From the NCBI RefSeq assembly GCF_009761815.1, contig NZ_RWIN01000050.1, forward strand, positions 1-44,112: DNA of 44,112 nucleotides, given 5' to 3'. Of this stretch, positions 18,286 through 25,399 are shown in pieces. Position numbers and translations under genes: made by a program. The notes beneath the pieces are model-generated. The model made no database searches. It was not told where the DNA came from and was given only the letters and a program-made list of their open reading frames with translations. Origin of the DNA: Pseudomonas sp. PB120 (lineage in GTDB: Bacteria; Pseudomonadota; Gammaproteobacteria; Pseudomonadales; Pseudomonadaceae). Numbering within the stretch: the stretch's first letter is position 1; each line of letters opens with the position of its first letter.

Positions 18286-19215
18286 ATGCGCAACAGGTCA
18301 TGCAAGACGCCGACCGTTGGCCGCCTGCTGGCCATGGTGTGCCTGCTGTTTGCAGGTTTGCTGGGCAGTCTGCCGACCAACGCCGCAGACATCCTGCTGA
18401 TCGGCGCCGAGGACGGTCCCGGCATGCAACCGTTCGCCAAGGCCTTGAGCGAGTTGCGCCCGTCCGACACGGTGCGCTTCCAGTCACTGGCCAGCTTGCC
18501 GACACCGGACAAATTGCCGAACGGCATCCGCTTGATACTGCTCGACCTGCCGAGCCTCGACTGGCGCCTGCAAACCGATCAGGGTCCGCCGACGCTGGTG
18601 CTGCGCATCACTCGCCTGCAAGCGCGACAACGCCTCGGCACTGCCCTGCCCCCACATCTCAGCCTGCTCTGGAGCGATCCGCCGCTGGACCGGCAACTGC
18701 GCCTGACAAGGCTGCTCCTGCCCCAGGCCCGACGGGTCGGCGTGCTTTACGACAGCCACAGCGAATTCTTTCTGAAAGAATTGCGGCAGGCCGCCGTGCC
18801 TCTCGGCCTGGAAGTCGTCGCCGAACGCTGGGACAACACCCATGACAGCAGGCCGTTGCAGGACGTGCTGAAAAACAGTGATGTCTTGCTAGGCCTGGAC
18901 GACCCAGACCTGTACAACCCGAAAACCGCAAAGAACCTGCTGCTCAGCAGCTACTCGCGGCAGCTCGCGCTGATCGGTCCCAACGCCGGGTTCGTCAAGG
19001 CGGGCAGCCTGGCCAGTACCTACAGCGATCAGAGCAATTGGCTGGCGATTCTCGACGAACTGCTCGACCGGCCGCCCAGCACCTGGCCGCGCACCCACTA
19101 TCCGCAACGCTTCAAAGTCTTGAGCAACGCGCAGGTCGCTCGTTCATTAGGTATAGAACAGATGAATGAAACGTCTGTCGCCAAGCAACTGGCCGAAGGA
19201 GAACGCCGCCCATGA
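18286..19215 (+). CDS. Periplasmic substrate-binding protein, ABC_sub_bind (COG2984) type
   Basis: Protein of 309 residues with a Sec signal peptide (basic start, hydrophobic core LLAMVCLLFAGLLGSL, cleavage likely after TNAA at about 35). The mature region resembles the COG2984/PF04392 periplasmic binding family: VGVLYDSHSEFFLKEL, a DVLLGLDDPDLY segment, and the end FVKAGSLASTYSD...SNAQVARSLGI. No lipobox is seen. No permease or ATPase gene is near; instead its stop overlaps the start of a hybrid sensor kinase (ATGA). It is therefore more likely an accessory ligand sensor than a transport component. GAGG lies 7 bases before ATG. Confidence 0.82.
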   Translation: MRNRSCKTPTVGRLLAMVCLLFAGLLGSLPTNAADILLIGAEDGPGMQPFAKALSELRPSDTVRFQSLASLPTPDKLPNGIRLILLDLPSLDWRLQTDQGPPTLVLRITRLQARQRLGTALPPHLSLLWSDPPLDRQLRLTRLLLPQARRVGVLYDSHSEFFLKELRQAAVPLGLEVVAERWDNTHDSRPLQDVLKNSDVLLGLDDPDLYNPKTAKNLLLSSYSRQLALIGPNAGFVKAGSLASTYSDQSNWLAILDELLDRPPSTWPRTHYPQRFKVLSNAQVARSLGIEQMNETSVAKQLAEGERRP

Positions 19216-21113
19216 CTTTCCGTCGCCGCTGGGACATCAGCACGCGCACTCAGATCATCAGTCTTGGCCCGGCCCTGTTGTTGACGTTGCTGCTGATCAG
19301 CTTCTTTACCTTCGTGCGGATTCAGGACCTGCGCCAGGAGCTCAACCACACCGGCCAACTAATCGCCAACCAACTGGCGCCGGCCACCGAGTACGGGGTG
19401 ATCTCGGGCAACAATGAGGTGCTCGACAGTTTACTCAAGGCCACTCTGGCCACGCCCAACGTGCGTTTTCTGGAAGTGCAGGACAACGCCAACCGGATTC
19501 TGGTGTACGTCGAGCATCCGTCGGAAACCCACAACCGTTCGCAACAGGTCGAAGTGTTCCAGGCCCCGGTGCGGTTGCAACGGATCCAGTTGCACAATGA
19601 TTTTTTCCAGAACAGCAAAGCCACCAATAATGCGCCCGCCGAGGACTACCTGGGACGGGTGATCGTCGGCCTGTCCAACGACGCGTTCAATCAGCGCCAG
19701 CAGGAAATCCTGCTCAAGGCCGGGATCCTCGCGCTGTTCGCCCTGCTGTTTACCTTTCTCGTGGCCCGGCGCCTGGCCGGCAGCCTGTCGCAACCGATTC
19801 GTGACATTGGCAACGCGGTGAAAGCGATTCAGGACGGCGACTACAAAACTCCGTTGCCCATCGTCGACGACACTGAACTGGGCGCACTGTCGCAGCACAT
19901 CAACAACCTTGCCCACGGCCTTGAGCAGGCCAGTCGCGAACAGCATCAGGCGATGGCGCAGTTGATCCAGACCCGCGAGGAGGCGGAAAAGGCCAACAAC
20001 GCCAAGTCCGATTTCCTCGCGATGATGAGCCATGAACTGCGCACGCCGATGAATGGCGTACTGGGCATGCTGCAACTGCTGGAAACCACCGACATGACCG
20101 AGGAGCAAATCGAATACGCGGCGCTGGCCTCGGAGTCCACGGAACACCTGCTCAAAGTCATCAACGACATTCTCGACTTCTCGCGCATCGAGCGTTCGGA
20201 GCTGGAGCTTGAGCACATCCCGTTCAACCTCGCGGACCTGATCGGCAGTTGCGCCCAGTCGTTCCAGCACAGTGCGGTACAACGCGGGCTCGACTTGCAA
20301 CTGCGCCTCCCTGAAGACATGCGTGCGTTGCAGGTGCAGGGCGACCCGACGCGGATCCGGCAAATCCTGGTGAACCTGGTGGGCAACGCGTTGAAATTCA
20401 CCGAAAAGGGTCTCGTCAGCATCGAACCGCAGTGGCAATCGCTGGATCACGAACTGCTGTGGTTCACCTGCACCGTGCGCGACAGCGGGATTGGCATTCC
20501 GGCCGAGAGCCTGGAACAGATGTTCAACGCGTTCCAGCAGGCCGACAGTTCTATTTCCAGACGTTACGGCGGTACCGGCCTGGGGCTGCCGATTGCCCGT
20601 ACGCTGGCGGAACGAATGGGTGGGACCTTGCGCGCCCAGAGCGAAGAGGGTCACGGCTCGGTGTTCACCCTGGAAATCCCGTTGGCGCTCTATAAACAGA
20701 CGCTGCCGGTGCGAGTGCCGCGCACGCCGACCGGCAACGGCGATGGTGAAGGGCGCAATGTGCTGCTGGTCGAAGACAACCCGGTCAATCAAACGGTGAT
20801 CGAGGCAATGTTGCGCAGCCTGGGCTTTACTGTCAGCGTCGCCACCGATGGCGCGCAAGCGGTGCGCAGCGCCGAGAGCCTGATTTTCGAAGCGATCCTG
20901 ATGGACTGCCGACTGCCGATTATCGACGGCTATGAGGCGACGAGACAGATTCGCCAACTGCCCGGCTGTGCCGACCTGCCGATCATCGCCCTGACCGCCA
21001 ACGCCTTGCAGGGCGACCGCGAAGCCTGTCTGTCCGCGGGAATGAACGATTACCTGGCCAAGCCCTTCAAACGGACTGATCTGCAGCAAATTCTGCAGCG
21101 CTGGGTGCAGTAG
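19212..21113 (+). CDS. Hybrid sensor histidine kinase of the PA1611 type
   Basis: Inner-membrane hybrid kinase of 633 residues. Helices at about 17-36 and 168-186 enclose a periplasmic domain of about 130 residues, probably CHASE8-like. HAMP is at about 187-240, a short coiled coil, the phospho-acceptor His274 (MSHELRTPMNG), an ATPase domain with NLVGNALKF and DSGIGIP and GGTGLGL, and a receiver with Asp565 (LMDCRLP). There is no Hpt domain, so an external Hpt protein is needed. The place beside fabA matches PA1611, whose product in P. aeruginosa binds RetS and works with HptB. Co-translated with the binding protein upstream. Confidence 0.92.
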   Translation: MTFRRRWDISTRTQIISLGPALLLTLLLISFFTFVRIQDLRQELNHTGQLIANQLAPATEYGVISGNNEVLDSLLKATLATPNVRFLEVQDNANRILVYVEHPSETHNRSQQVEVFQAPVRLQRIQLHNDFFQNSKATNNAPAEDYLGRVIVGLSNDAFNQRQQEILLKAGILALFALLFTFLVARRLAGSLSQPIRDIGNAVKAIQDGDYKTPLPIVDDTELGALSQHINNLAHGLEQASREQHQAMAQLIQTREEAEKANNAKSDFLAMMSHELRTPMNGVLGMLQLLETTDMTEEQIEYAALASESTEHLLKVINDILDFSRIERSELELEHIPFNLADLIGSCAQSFQHSAVQRGLDLQLRLPEDMRALQVQGDPTRIRQILVNLVGNALKFTEKGLVSIEPQWQSLDHELLWFTCTVRDSGIGIPAESLEQMFNAFQQADSSISRRYGGTGLGLPIARTLAERMGGTLRAQSEEGHGSVFTLEIPLALYKQTLPVRVPRTPTGNGDGEGRNVLLVEDNPVNQTVIEAMLRSLGFTVSVATDGAQAVRSAESLIFEAILMDCRLPIIDGYEATRQIRQLPGCADLPIIALTANALQGDREACLSAGMNDYLAKPFKRTDLQQILQRWVQ

Positions 21114-21211
21114 TACAGGCCTTTCGACCATCTGCGACTGGCGTGAAAGGCGAAAGTGCGGCAGTCTTAGGCACCCGAACAGGCCCAAAAAGGGGCTTGA
21201 ATAATAATTTC

Positions 21212-21229
21212 AGTGCACAAGTGTACATT
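21212..21229. promoter_or_regulatory. DesT/FabR-like operator upstream of fabA
   Basis: The sequence AGTGCACAAGTGTACATT is an imperfect palindrome close to the E. coli FabR site (AGCGTACA-n-GTGTACGCT) and to the DesT-type site in Pseudomonas, both of which control unsaturated fatty acid synthesis. It lies 132 bases before fabA, and a TTGAAT hexamer lies 9 bases upstream of it. The regulator gene is not in this window. Confidence 0.6.
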
Positions 21230-21360
21230 CATGTCCTTGGTGCTGTGACTTTCACCACAACGCAATAGTCTATGAGTAGGCTGCTGACTCGAGGCATGAA
21301 CGCTTCGATCGGTCGGGAAGATTTGCCCCACCTGCCGCATGGGATTATTGAGGAGCTCGC

Positions 21361-21876
21361 ATGACCAAACAAAACGCCTTTACCCGGGAAGACCTGCTGC
21401 GCTGCAGTCGCGGTGAGCTGTTCGGCCCAGGTAACGCGCAACTGCCCGCCCCGAACATGCTGATGGTGGATCGCATCACCCTTATCAGCGAAGGCGGTGG
21501 CAAGTACGGCAAAGGTGAATTGGTCGCCGAACTGGATATCACTCCGGACCTGTGGTTCTTCGCCTGCCACTTCGAAGGTGATCCGGTGATGCCGGGCTGC
21601 CTGGGCCTCGACGCCATGTGGCAACTGGTCGGCTTCTTCCTGGGCTGGCAAGGCCTGCCGGGCCGCGGCCGTGCGCTGGGTTCGGGCGAAGTGAAGTTCT
21701 TTGGTCAGGTCCTGCCGACCGCCAAAAAAGTTACGTATAACATTCAGATCAAGCGCGTGCTGAAGGGCAAGCTGAACCTGGCCATCGCCGATGGTTCGGT
21801 CAGTGTCGACGGCCGCGAGATCTACACCGCCGAAGGCCTCCGGGTCGGCGTTTTCACCTCCACTGACAACTTCTAA
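21361..21876 (+). CDS. fabA: 3-hydroxydecanoyl-ACP dehydratase/isomerase
   Basis: Bifunctional enzyme that dehydrates 3-hydroxydecanoyl-ACP and isomerises trans-2- to cis-3-decenoyl-ACP, the branch point for unsaturated fatty acids. The 171-residue length is normal. The catalytic His70 and Asp84 are in [25 protein letters not shown] context (His70-Phe-Glu-Gly; Gly-Leu-Asp84). GAGGAG precedes the ATG. It is the first gene of the fabA-fabB operon, with 11 bases to fabB, downstream of a DesT/FabR-like site. Confidence 0.98.
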   Translation: MTKQNAFTREDLLRCSRGELFGPGNAQLPAPNMLMVDRITLISEGGGKYGKGELVAELDITPDLWFFACHFEGDPVMPGCLGLDAMWQLVGFFLGWQGLPGRGRALGSGEVKFFGQVLPTAKKVTYNIQIKRVLKGKLNLAIADGSVSVDGREIYTAEGLRVGVFTSTDNF

Positions 21877-21887
21877 GGGTTATCCGC

Positions 21888-23108
21888 ATGCGCCGCGTCG
21901 TTATCACTGGTCTGGGCATCGTTTCGTGCCTGGGCAATGACAAAGAGACCGTCTCCGCTAACCTGCGTGCAAGCCGCCCTGGCATCCGGTTCAACCCGGA
22001 ATATGCCGAAATGGGTCTGCGTAGCCAGGTTTCCGGCTCCATTGACCTTCCCCTCGAAGAGCTGATCGATCGCAAGATCTATCGCTTCGTCGGCCACGCG
22101 GCGGCTTACGCCTACCTGGCCATGAAAGACGCCATCACTGACTCCGGTCTGACCGATGAGCAAGTCTCCAACCCGCGTACCGGCCTGATCGCCGGTTCCG
22201 GTGGTGCTTCCACGCTGAACCAGATGGAAGCGCTGGACATCCTGCGCGAGAAAGGCGTGAAGCGCGTTGGCCCGTACCGCGTGACGCGGACCATGAGCAG
22301 CACCGTTTCCGCTTGCCTGGCCACCCCGTTCAAGATCAAGGGTCTGAACTACTCCATCGCTTCTGCCTGCGCCACCAGTGCTCACTGCATCGGTACCGCC
22401 ATGGAACAGATCCAGATGGGCAAGCAGGACATCGTGTTCGCCGGCGGCGGTGAAGAAGAGCATTGGAGCCAGTCGTTCCTGTTCGACGCCATGGGCGCAC
22501 TGTCCAGCCAGTACAACGAAACCCCGGAAAAAGCTTCCCGTGCCTACGACGCCAAGCGTGACGGTTTCGTCATCGCCGGCGGTGGCGGCATGGTCGTGGT
22601 CGAAGAGCTGGAACACGCTCTGGCTCGCGGCGCGAAGATCTACGCGGAAATCGTTGGCTACGGCGCGACCTCCGACGGCTACGACATGGTTGCCCCGAGC
22701 GGCGAAGGCGCCATCCGCTGCATGCAGATGGCCATGTCCACCGTTGACACTCCGATTGACTACCTGAACACCCACGGCACTTCGACTCCGGTCGGCGACG
22801 TCGCGGAAATGAAAGGTGTGCGTGAAGTGTTCGGCGACAAGGCTCCGGCCATCAGCTCCACCAAGAGCCTGTCGGGTCACTCCCTGGGCGCCGCCGGCGT
22901 TCACGAAGCGATCTACTGCATGCTGATGATGGAAGGCAACTTCATGGCGGGCTCTGCCAACATCGACGAACTGGACCCGGAAGTGGCTGACATGCCGATC
23001 CTGACCAAGACCCGTGAAGATGTCGCCTTTAACACCGTGATGAGCAACAGCTTCGGTTTCGGTGGCACCAACGCCACGCTGGTACTGAAGCGCTGGCAGG
23101 GTAAGTAA
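21888..23108 (+). CDS. fabB: 3-oxoacyl-ACP synthase I
   Basis: Condensing enzyme that elongates the cis-3-decenoyl-ACP made by FabA. The 406-residue protein has the nucleophile Cys161 ([14 protein letters not shown]) and the two active-site histidines in [11 protein letters not shown] and [11 protein letters not shown]. Codon use is strongly biased, as in highly expressed genes. AAGGG lies 8 bases before ATG. A strong terminator follows at 23132-23164. Confidence 0.98.
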   Translation: MRRVVITGLGIVSCLGNDKETVSANLRASRPGIRFNPEYAEMGLRSQVSGSIDLPLEELIDRKIYRFVGHAAAYAYLAMKDAITDSGLTDEQVSNPRTGLIAGSGGASTLNQMEALDILREKGVKRVGPYRVTRTMSSTVSACLATPFKIKGLNYSIASACATSAHCIGTAMEQIQMGKQDIVFAGGGEEEHWSQSFLFDAMGALSSQYNETPEKASRAYDAKRDGFVIAGGGGMVVVEELEHALARGAKIYAEIVGYGATSDGYDMVAPSGEGAIRCMQMAMSTVDTPIDYLNTHGTSTPVGDVAEMKGVREVFGDKAPAISSTKSLSGHSLGAAGVHEAIYCMLMMEGNFMAGSANIDELDPEVADMPILTKTREDVAFNTVMSNSFGFGGTNATLVLKRWQGK

Positions 23109-23131
23109 TACCCCGCCGCTCTGCTGCACAC

Positions 23132-23164
23132 AAAAACGCCCCGACTGGTTCGGGGCGTTTTTTT
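23132..23164 (+). terminator. Rho-independent terminator of fabA-fabB
   Basis: The stem AACGCCCCGA/TCGGGGCGTT with a 4-6-base loop (CTGGT region) is followed by a run of seven T residues. It begins 24 bases after the fabB stop. Confidence 0.92.
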
Positions 23165-23189
23165 ATGCTTGGAGAAAACTCTGCCTCTG

Positions 23190-23327
23190 TAGCAGCTGGC
23201 GCAGCCTGCGTTCGGCGACGAAGTCGTCGTGAATTCGGTGTATGCGGTGTATGCGGTGTGCCTGACTCACCGAGGTCGCTGATTTTACGACGACTTCGTC
23301 GCCGAACGCAGGCCGCGCCAGCTGCTA
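23190..23327. repeat. 41-bp inverted-repeat doublet (REP-like, GTAGCAGCTGGC type)
   Basis: The arms 23190-23230 and 23287-23327 match at 40 of 41 positions and are inverted, with a 56-base spacer holding tandem GTATGCG copies. The outer end TAGCAGCTGGCG is the same kind of start as the other REP families here, but the body (GTTCGGCGACGAAGTCGTCG) is different. Confidence 0.85.
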
Positions 23328-23555
23328 CAAGGTTGTGTGCAGTCCACCCTATTTTGCCGTCGTAAACATGAAGCTTTTGTCATGAAAACCAGCAGCCTGC
23401 GACCGAATGTCGCGTGCTTGGCGGGCTGCAGAACTGTTGCAAAATTCGCAATTGATCATTGCAAAATCCAGCCGTTTACTTAGCAAGCTAACAAAACATA
23501 TAACAGAGGCCTGCACATGCCTTGCTGCAGATATCAAAGAGATTGGAGCTAGCAG

Positions 23556-23744
23556 ATGACTGTAAAAGTAACTGAACGCGACGATTCGCATAAATCCCAT
23601 GAAGGCGTAGCCGCCGGTATCCGGATGTGGGATGTCCATCAACAAGACATGTTGGTGGGGATTTTTCATTCCGAGACCGACGCCCACAGCTACAAGGCCG
23701 AACTGGAACAGCTTGAGCAGCAGAAAGAACTGCGCACCGCTTAA
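23556..23744 (+). CDS. Small conserved hypothetical protein, 62 residues
   Basis: Hydrophilic cytoplasmic protein with no signal or membrane segment. It has a central GIRMWDVHQQDMLVGIF segment, likely a small beta hairpin, followed by a charged helix (SYKAELEQLEQQKELR). I do not recognise a named family, though I believe homologues are widespread in Pseudomonas. TTGGAG lies 7 bases before the ATG, and the upstream DNA is AT-rich with direct repeats, which fits its own regulated promoter. A REP pair follows. Confidence 0.75.
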   Translation: MTVKVTERDDSHKSHEGVAAGIRMWDVHQQDMLVGIFHSETDAHSYKAELEQLEQQKELRTA

Positions 23745-23750
23745 GTAATT

Positions 23751-23848
23751 GTAGGAGCGAGCTTGCTCGCGATGGACTCAAAAACGCCGCGTTTAGCCAG
23801 CAAACACGCATAATCGTTAACGACCATCGCGAGCAAGCTCGCTCCTAC
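23751..23848. repeat. REP pair (BIME), GTAGGAGCGAGC type
   Basis: Perfect 25-base inverted arms (23751-23775 and 23824-23848; GTAGGAGCGAGCTTGCTCGC core) lie between the convergent 62-residue and DUF2058 genes. Confidence 0.9.
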
Positions 23849-23874
23849 ATAAAATCACACATTGCGTTGAAGGC

Positions 23875-24417
23875 TTACCACATCAGATCGTCAGGGATCT
23901 GATAGGCCGCGTACGGATCGTCCTCGGCAGCCGCTTCTTCAGTCTGCACGTTCAGCTGCACGATACGCTGTGGATCGCGCTCCTGGATCTTCAGGGCCGC
24001 TTCACGGGGGATTACCTCGTAGCCGCCGGCATGGTGCACGATGGCCAGCGAACCGTTGCTGAGCTTGTTGCGCATCAGCGTGTTGACGGAGAGGCGCTTG
24101 ACCTTCTTGTCGTCGACAAAGTTGTAGTAGTCCTCGGTCGTCAGCTTCGGCAGGCGCGAGACTTCGATCAACTGCTTGATCTGCGCGGCGCGAGCCTTGG
24201 CCTCAGCCTTCTCTTGCTGCAGACGGTTCAGTTCCTGGTCACGCTTAACCTTCTCGGCCAATGCTTCCTGCGCCAGGCGCTGCTGGGTGTCGTCCTGTTC
24301 GATCTGGCCTTTATGGACCAGACGCTGCTGCTTCTGCTTCTCTTTGCCGACCTGTTTGGCCTGCTTTTGGTTGACCAGCCCTGCTTTGAGCAACTGGTCG
24401 CGAAGGGAAATGCTCAT
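23875..24417 (-). CDS. DUF2058-family protein (YaiL-like)
   Basis: Protein of 180 residues. The N-terminal half (about 10-90) is a long charged coiled coil rich in Lys, Gln and Glu; the C-terminal half holds the conserved block LTTEDYYNFVDDKKVKRLSVN. The family includes E. coli YaiL, sometimes called a nucleoprotein or polyprotein-associated factor; its function is not settled. It starts 28 bases after mazG and is the last gene of the leftward relA-mazG-DUF2058 group. Confidence 0.88.
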   Translation of the reverse strand: MSISLRDQLLKAGLVNQKQAKQVGKEKQKQQRLVHKGQIEQDDTQQRLAQEALAEKVKRDQELNRLQQEKAEAKARAAQIKQLIEVSRLPKLTTEDYYNFVDDKKVKRLSVNTLMRNKLSNGSLAIVHHAGGYEVIPREAALKIQERDPQRIVQLNVQTEEAAAEDDPYAAYQIPDDLMW

Positions 24418-24445
24418 GGTGCTTATTTCTCACTTAGGCCACTGC

Positions 24446-25279
24446 TCAACCGCAGCTGGGCAAATTCTTTTCCTGACGTTTGGCTTCGCCCCACAAGGCG
24501 TCCAACTCTTCGAGGGTGCAATCTTCCATGGGACGGTGGGTGTCGCGCAATGCCTGTTCGATAAAACGGAAGCGTCTTTCGAACTTGCTGTTGGCGCCAC
24601 GCAGTGCGGTTTCCGGATCGACCTTGAGATGGCGCGCCAGATTGACCACGGAAAACAGCAGGTCCCCGACTTCATCGGCAATCGCTGCCGAGTCGTTATC
24701 GGCCATGGCTTCGAGCACTTCATCTAGCTCTTCACGGACCTTGTCCAGCACCGGCAAGGCGTCCGGCCAGTCGAAACCGACCTGCCCTGCCCGCTTCTGC
24801 AATTTGGCTGAACGGGATAGCGCCGGCAACGCGGCAGGCACGTCATCGAGCAGCGACAACTGCTCGGGCGCGGATGACTTCTCGGCGCGCTCCTCAGCCT
24901 TGATTTCTTCCCATCGCTGCTTGACTTGCTCTTCACTCAGGCGCGGGACATCCAGCGGCGCGTACAGATCGCCGGTGGGGAACACGTGAGGATGACGGCG
25001 AATCAGCTTGCGGGTAATGCTGTCGATGACGCCTGCGAATTCGAAGCGCCCTTCTTCCCGGGCCAGTTGGCTGTAATAAACCACCTGGAACAACAAATCG
25101 CCCAACTCACCCTGCAAATGATCGAAGTCACCGCGCTCGATGGCGTCGGCCACTTCGTAGGCTTCTTCGAGGGTGTGCGGGACGATGGTGGCGTAGGTTT
25201 GCTTGATGTCCCACGGGCAACCGAACTGCGGGTCGCGCAGACGGCTCATCAGGTGCAATAAGTCTTCAAGGCTGTACAT
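24446..25279 (-). CDS. mazG: Nucleoside triphosphate pyrophosphohydrolase MazG
   Basis: Protein of 277 residues with two tandem MazG helical domains. It hydrolyses dNTPs and NTPs to the monophosphate and pyrophosphate. The first domain has CPWDIKQTYATIVPHTLEEAYE-type sequence and an EExxE...ExxD metal site (EEAYEVADAIERGD; GELGDLLFQVV); the second repeats it (LDEVLEAMADND; DEVGDLLFSVVNLAR). It lies downstream of relA, the usual MazG context and a link to the stringent response. A REP pair separates the two genes. Confidence 0.95.
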   Translation of the reverse strand: MYSLEDLLHLMSRLRDPQFGCPWDIKQTYATIVPHTLEEAYEVADAIERGDFDHLQGELGDLLFQVVYYSQLAREEGRFEFAGVIDSITRKLIRRHPHVFPTGDLYAPLDVPRLSEEQVKQRWEEIKAEERAEKSSAPEQLSLLDDVPAALPALSRSAKLQKRAGQVGFDWPDALPVLDKVREELDEVLEAMADNDSAAIADEVGDLLFSVVNLARHLKVDPETALRGANSKFERRFRFIEQALRDTHRPMEDCTLEELDALWGEAKRQEKNLPSCG

Positions 25280-25302
25280 TATTTATGTCTCACCACAAAA
25301 CC

Positions 25303-25389
25303 TGTGGGAGCTGGCCTGCCAGCGATGGCATCACTTCGACTCTACTGAAAGATCGAGGTGCCTGCATCGCCGGCAGGCCAGCTCCCACA
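25303..25389. repeat. REP pair (BIME), TGTGGGAGCTGGCCTGCC type
   Basis: The inverted arms (TGTGGGAGCTGGCCTGCCAG at 25303 on; its complement ending at 25389) flank a 32-base spacer between mazG and relA. It lies inside the presumed relA-mazG transcript. Confidence 0.85.
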
Positions 25390-25399
25390 TGGGGCAACA

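Larger units (their letters stand above)
23109..23555. other. 447-base intergenic region: terminator, repeat doublet, promoter region
   Basis: From left to right it holds the fabB terminator, an inverted-repeat doublet (23190-23327), and an AT-rich stretch before the 62-residue gene with two direct TTGCAAAAT copies (23437-23445 and 23459-23467) spaced 22 bases apart. I see no convincing ORF in it. Confidence 0.6.

Noticed and set aside
19431..21188. 585-codon minus-strand frame antisense to the hybrid kinase
   Set aside because: High-GC shadow frame. It has no domain features, while the forward frame has kinase and receiver motifs throughout.
21873..23129. 418-codon minus-strand frame antisense to fabB
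   Set aside because: Shadow of a highly codon-biased gene; composition is typical of antisense frames.
23190..23327. CRISPR-like or attenuator reading of the long inverted repeat
   Set aside because: There are only two arms, inverted rather than direct, and they look like a REP-type doublet. The tandem GTATGCG in the spacer is too short for an array.
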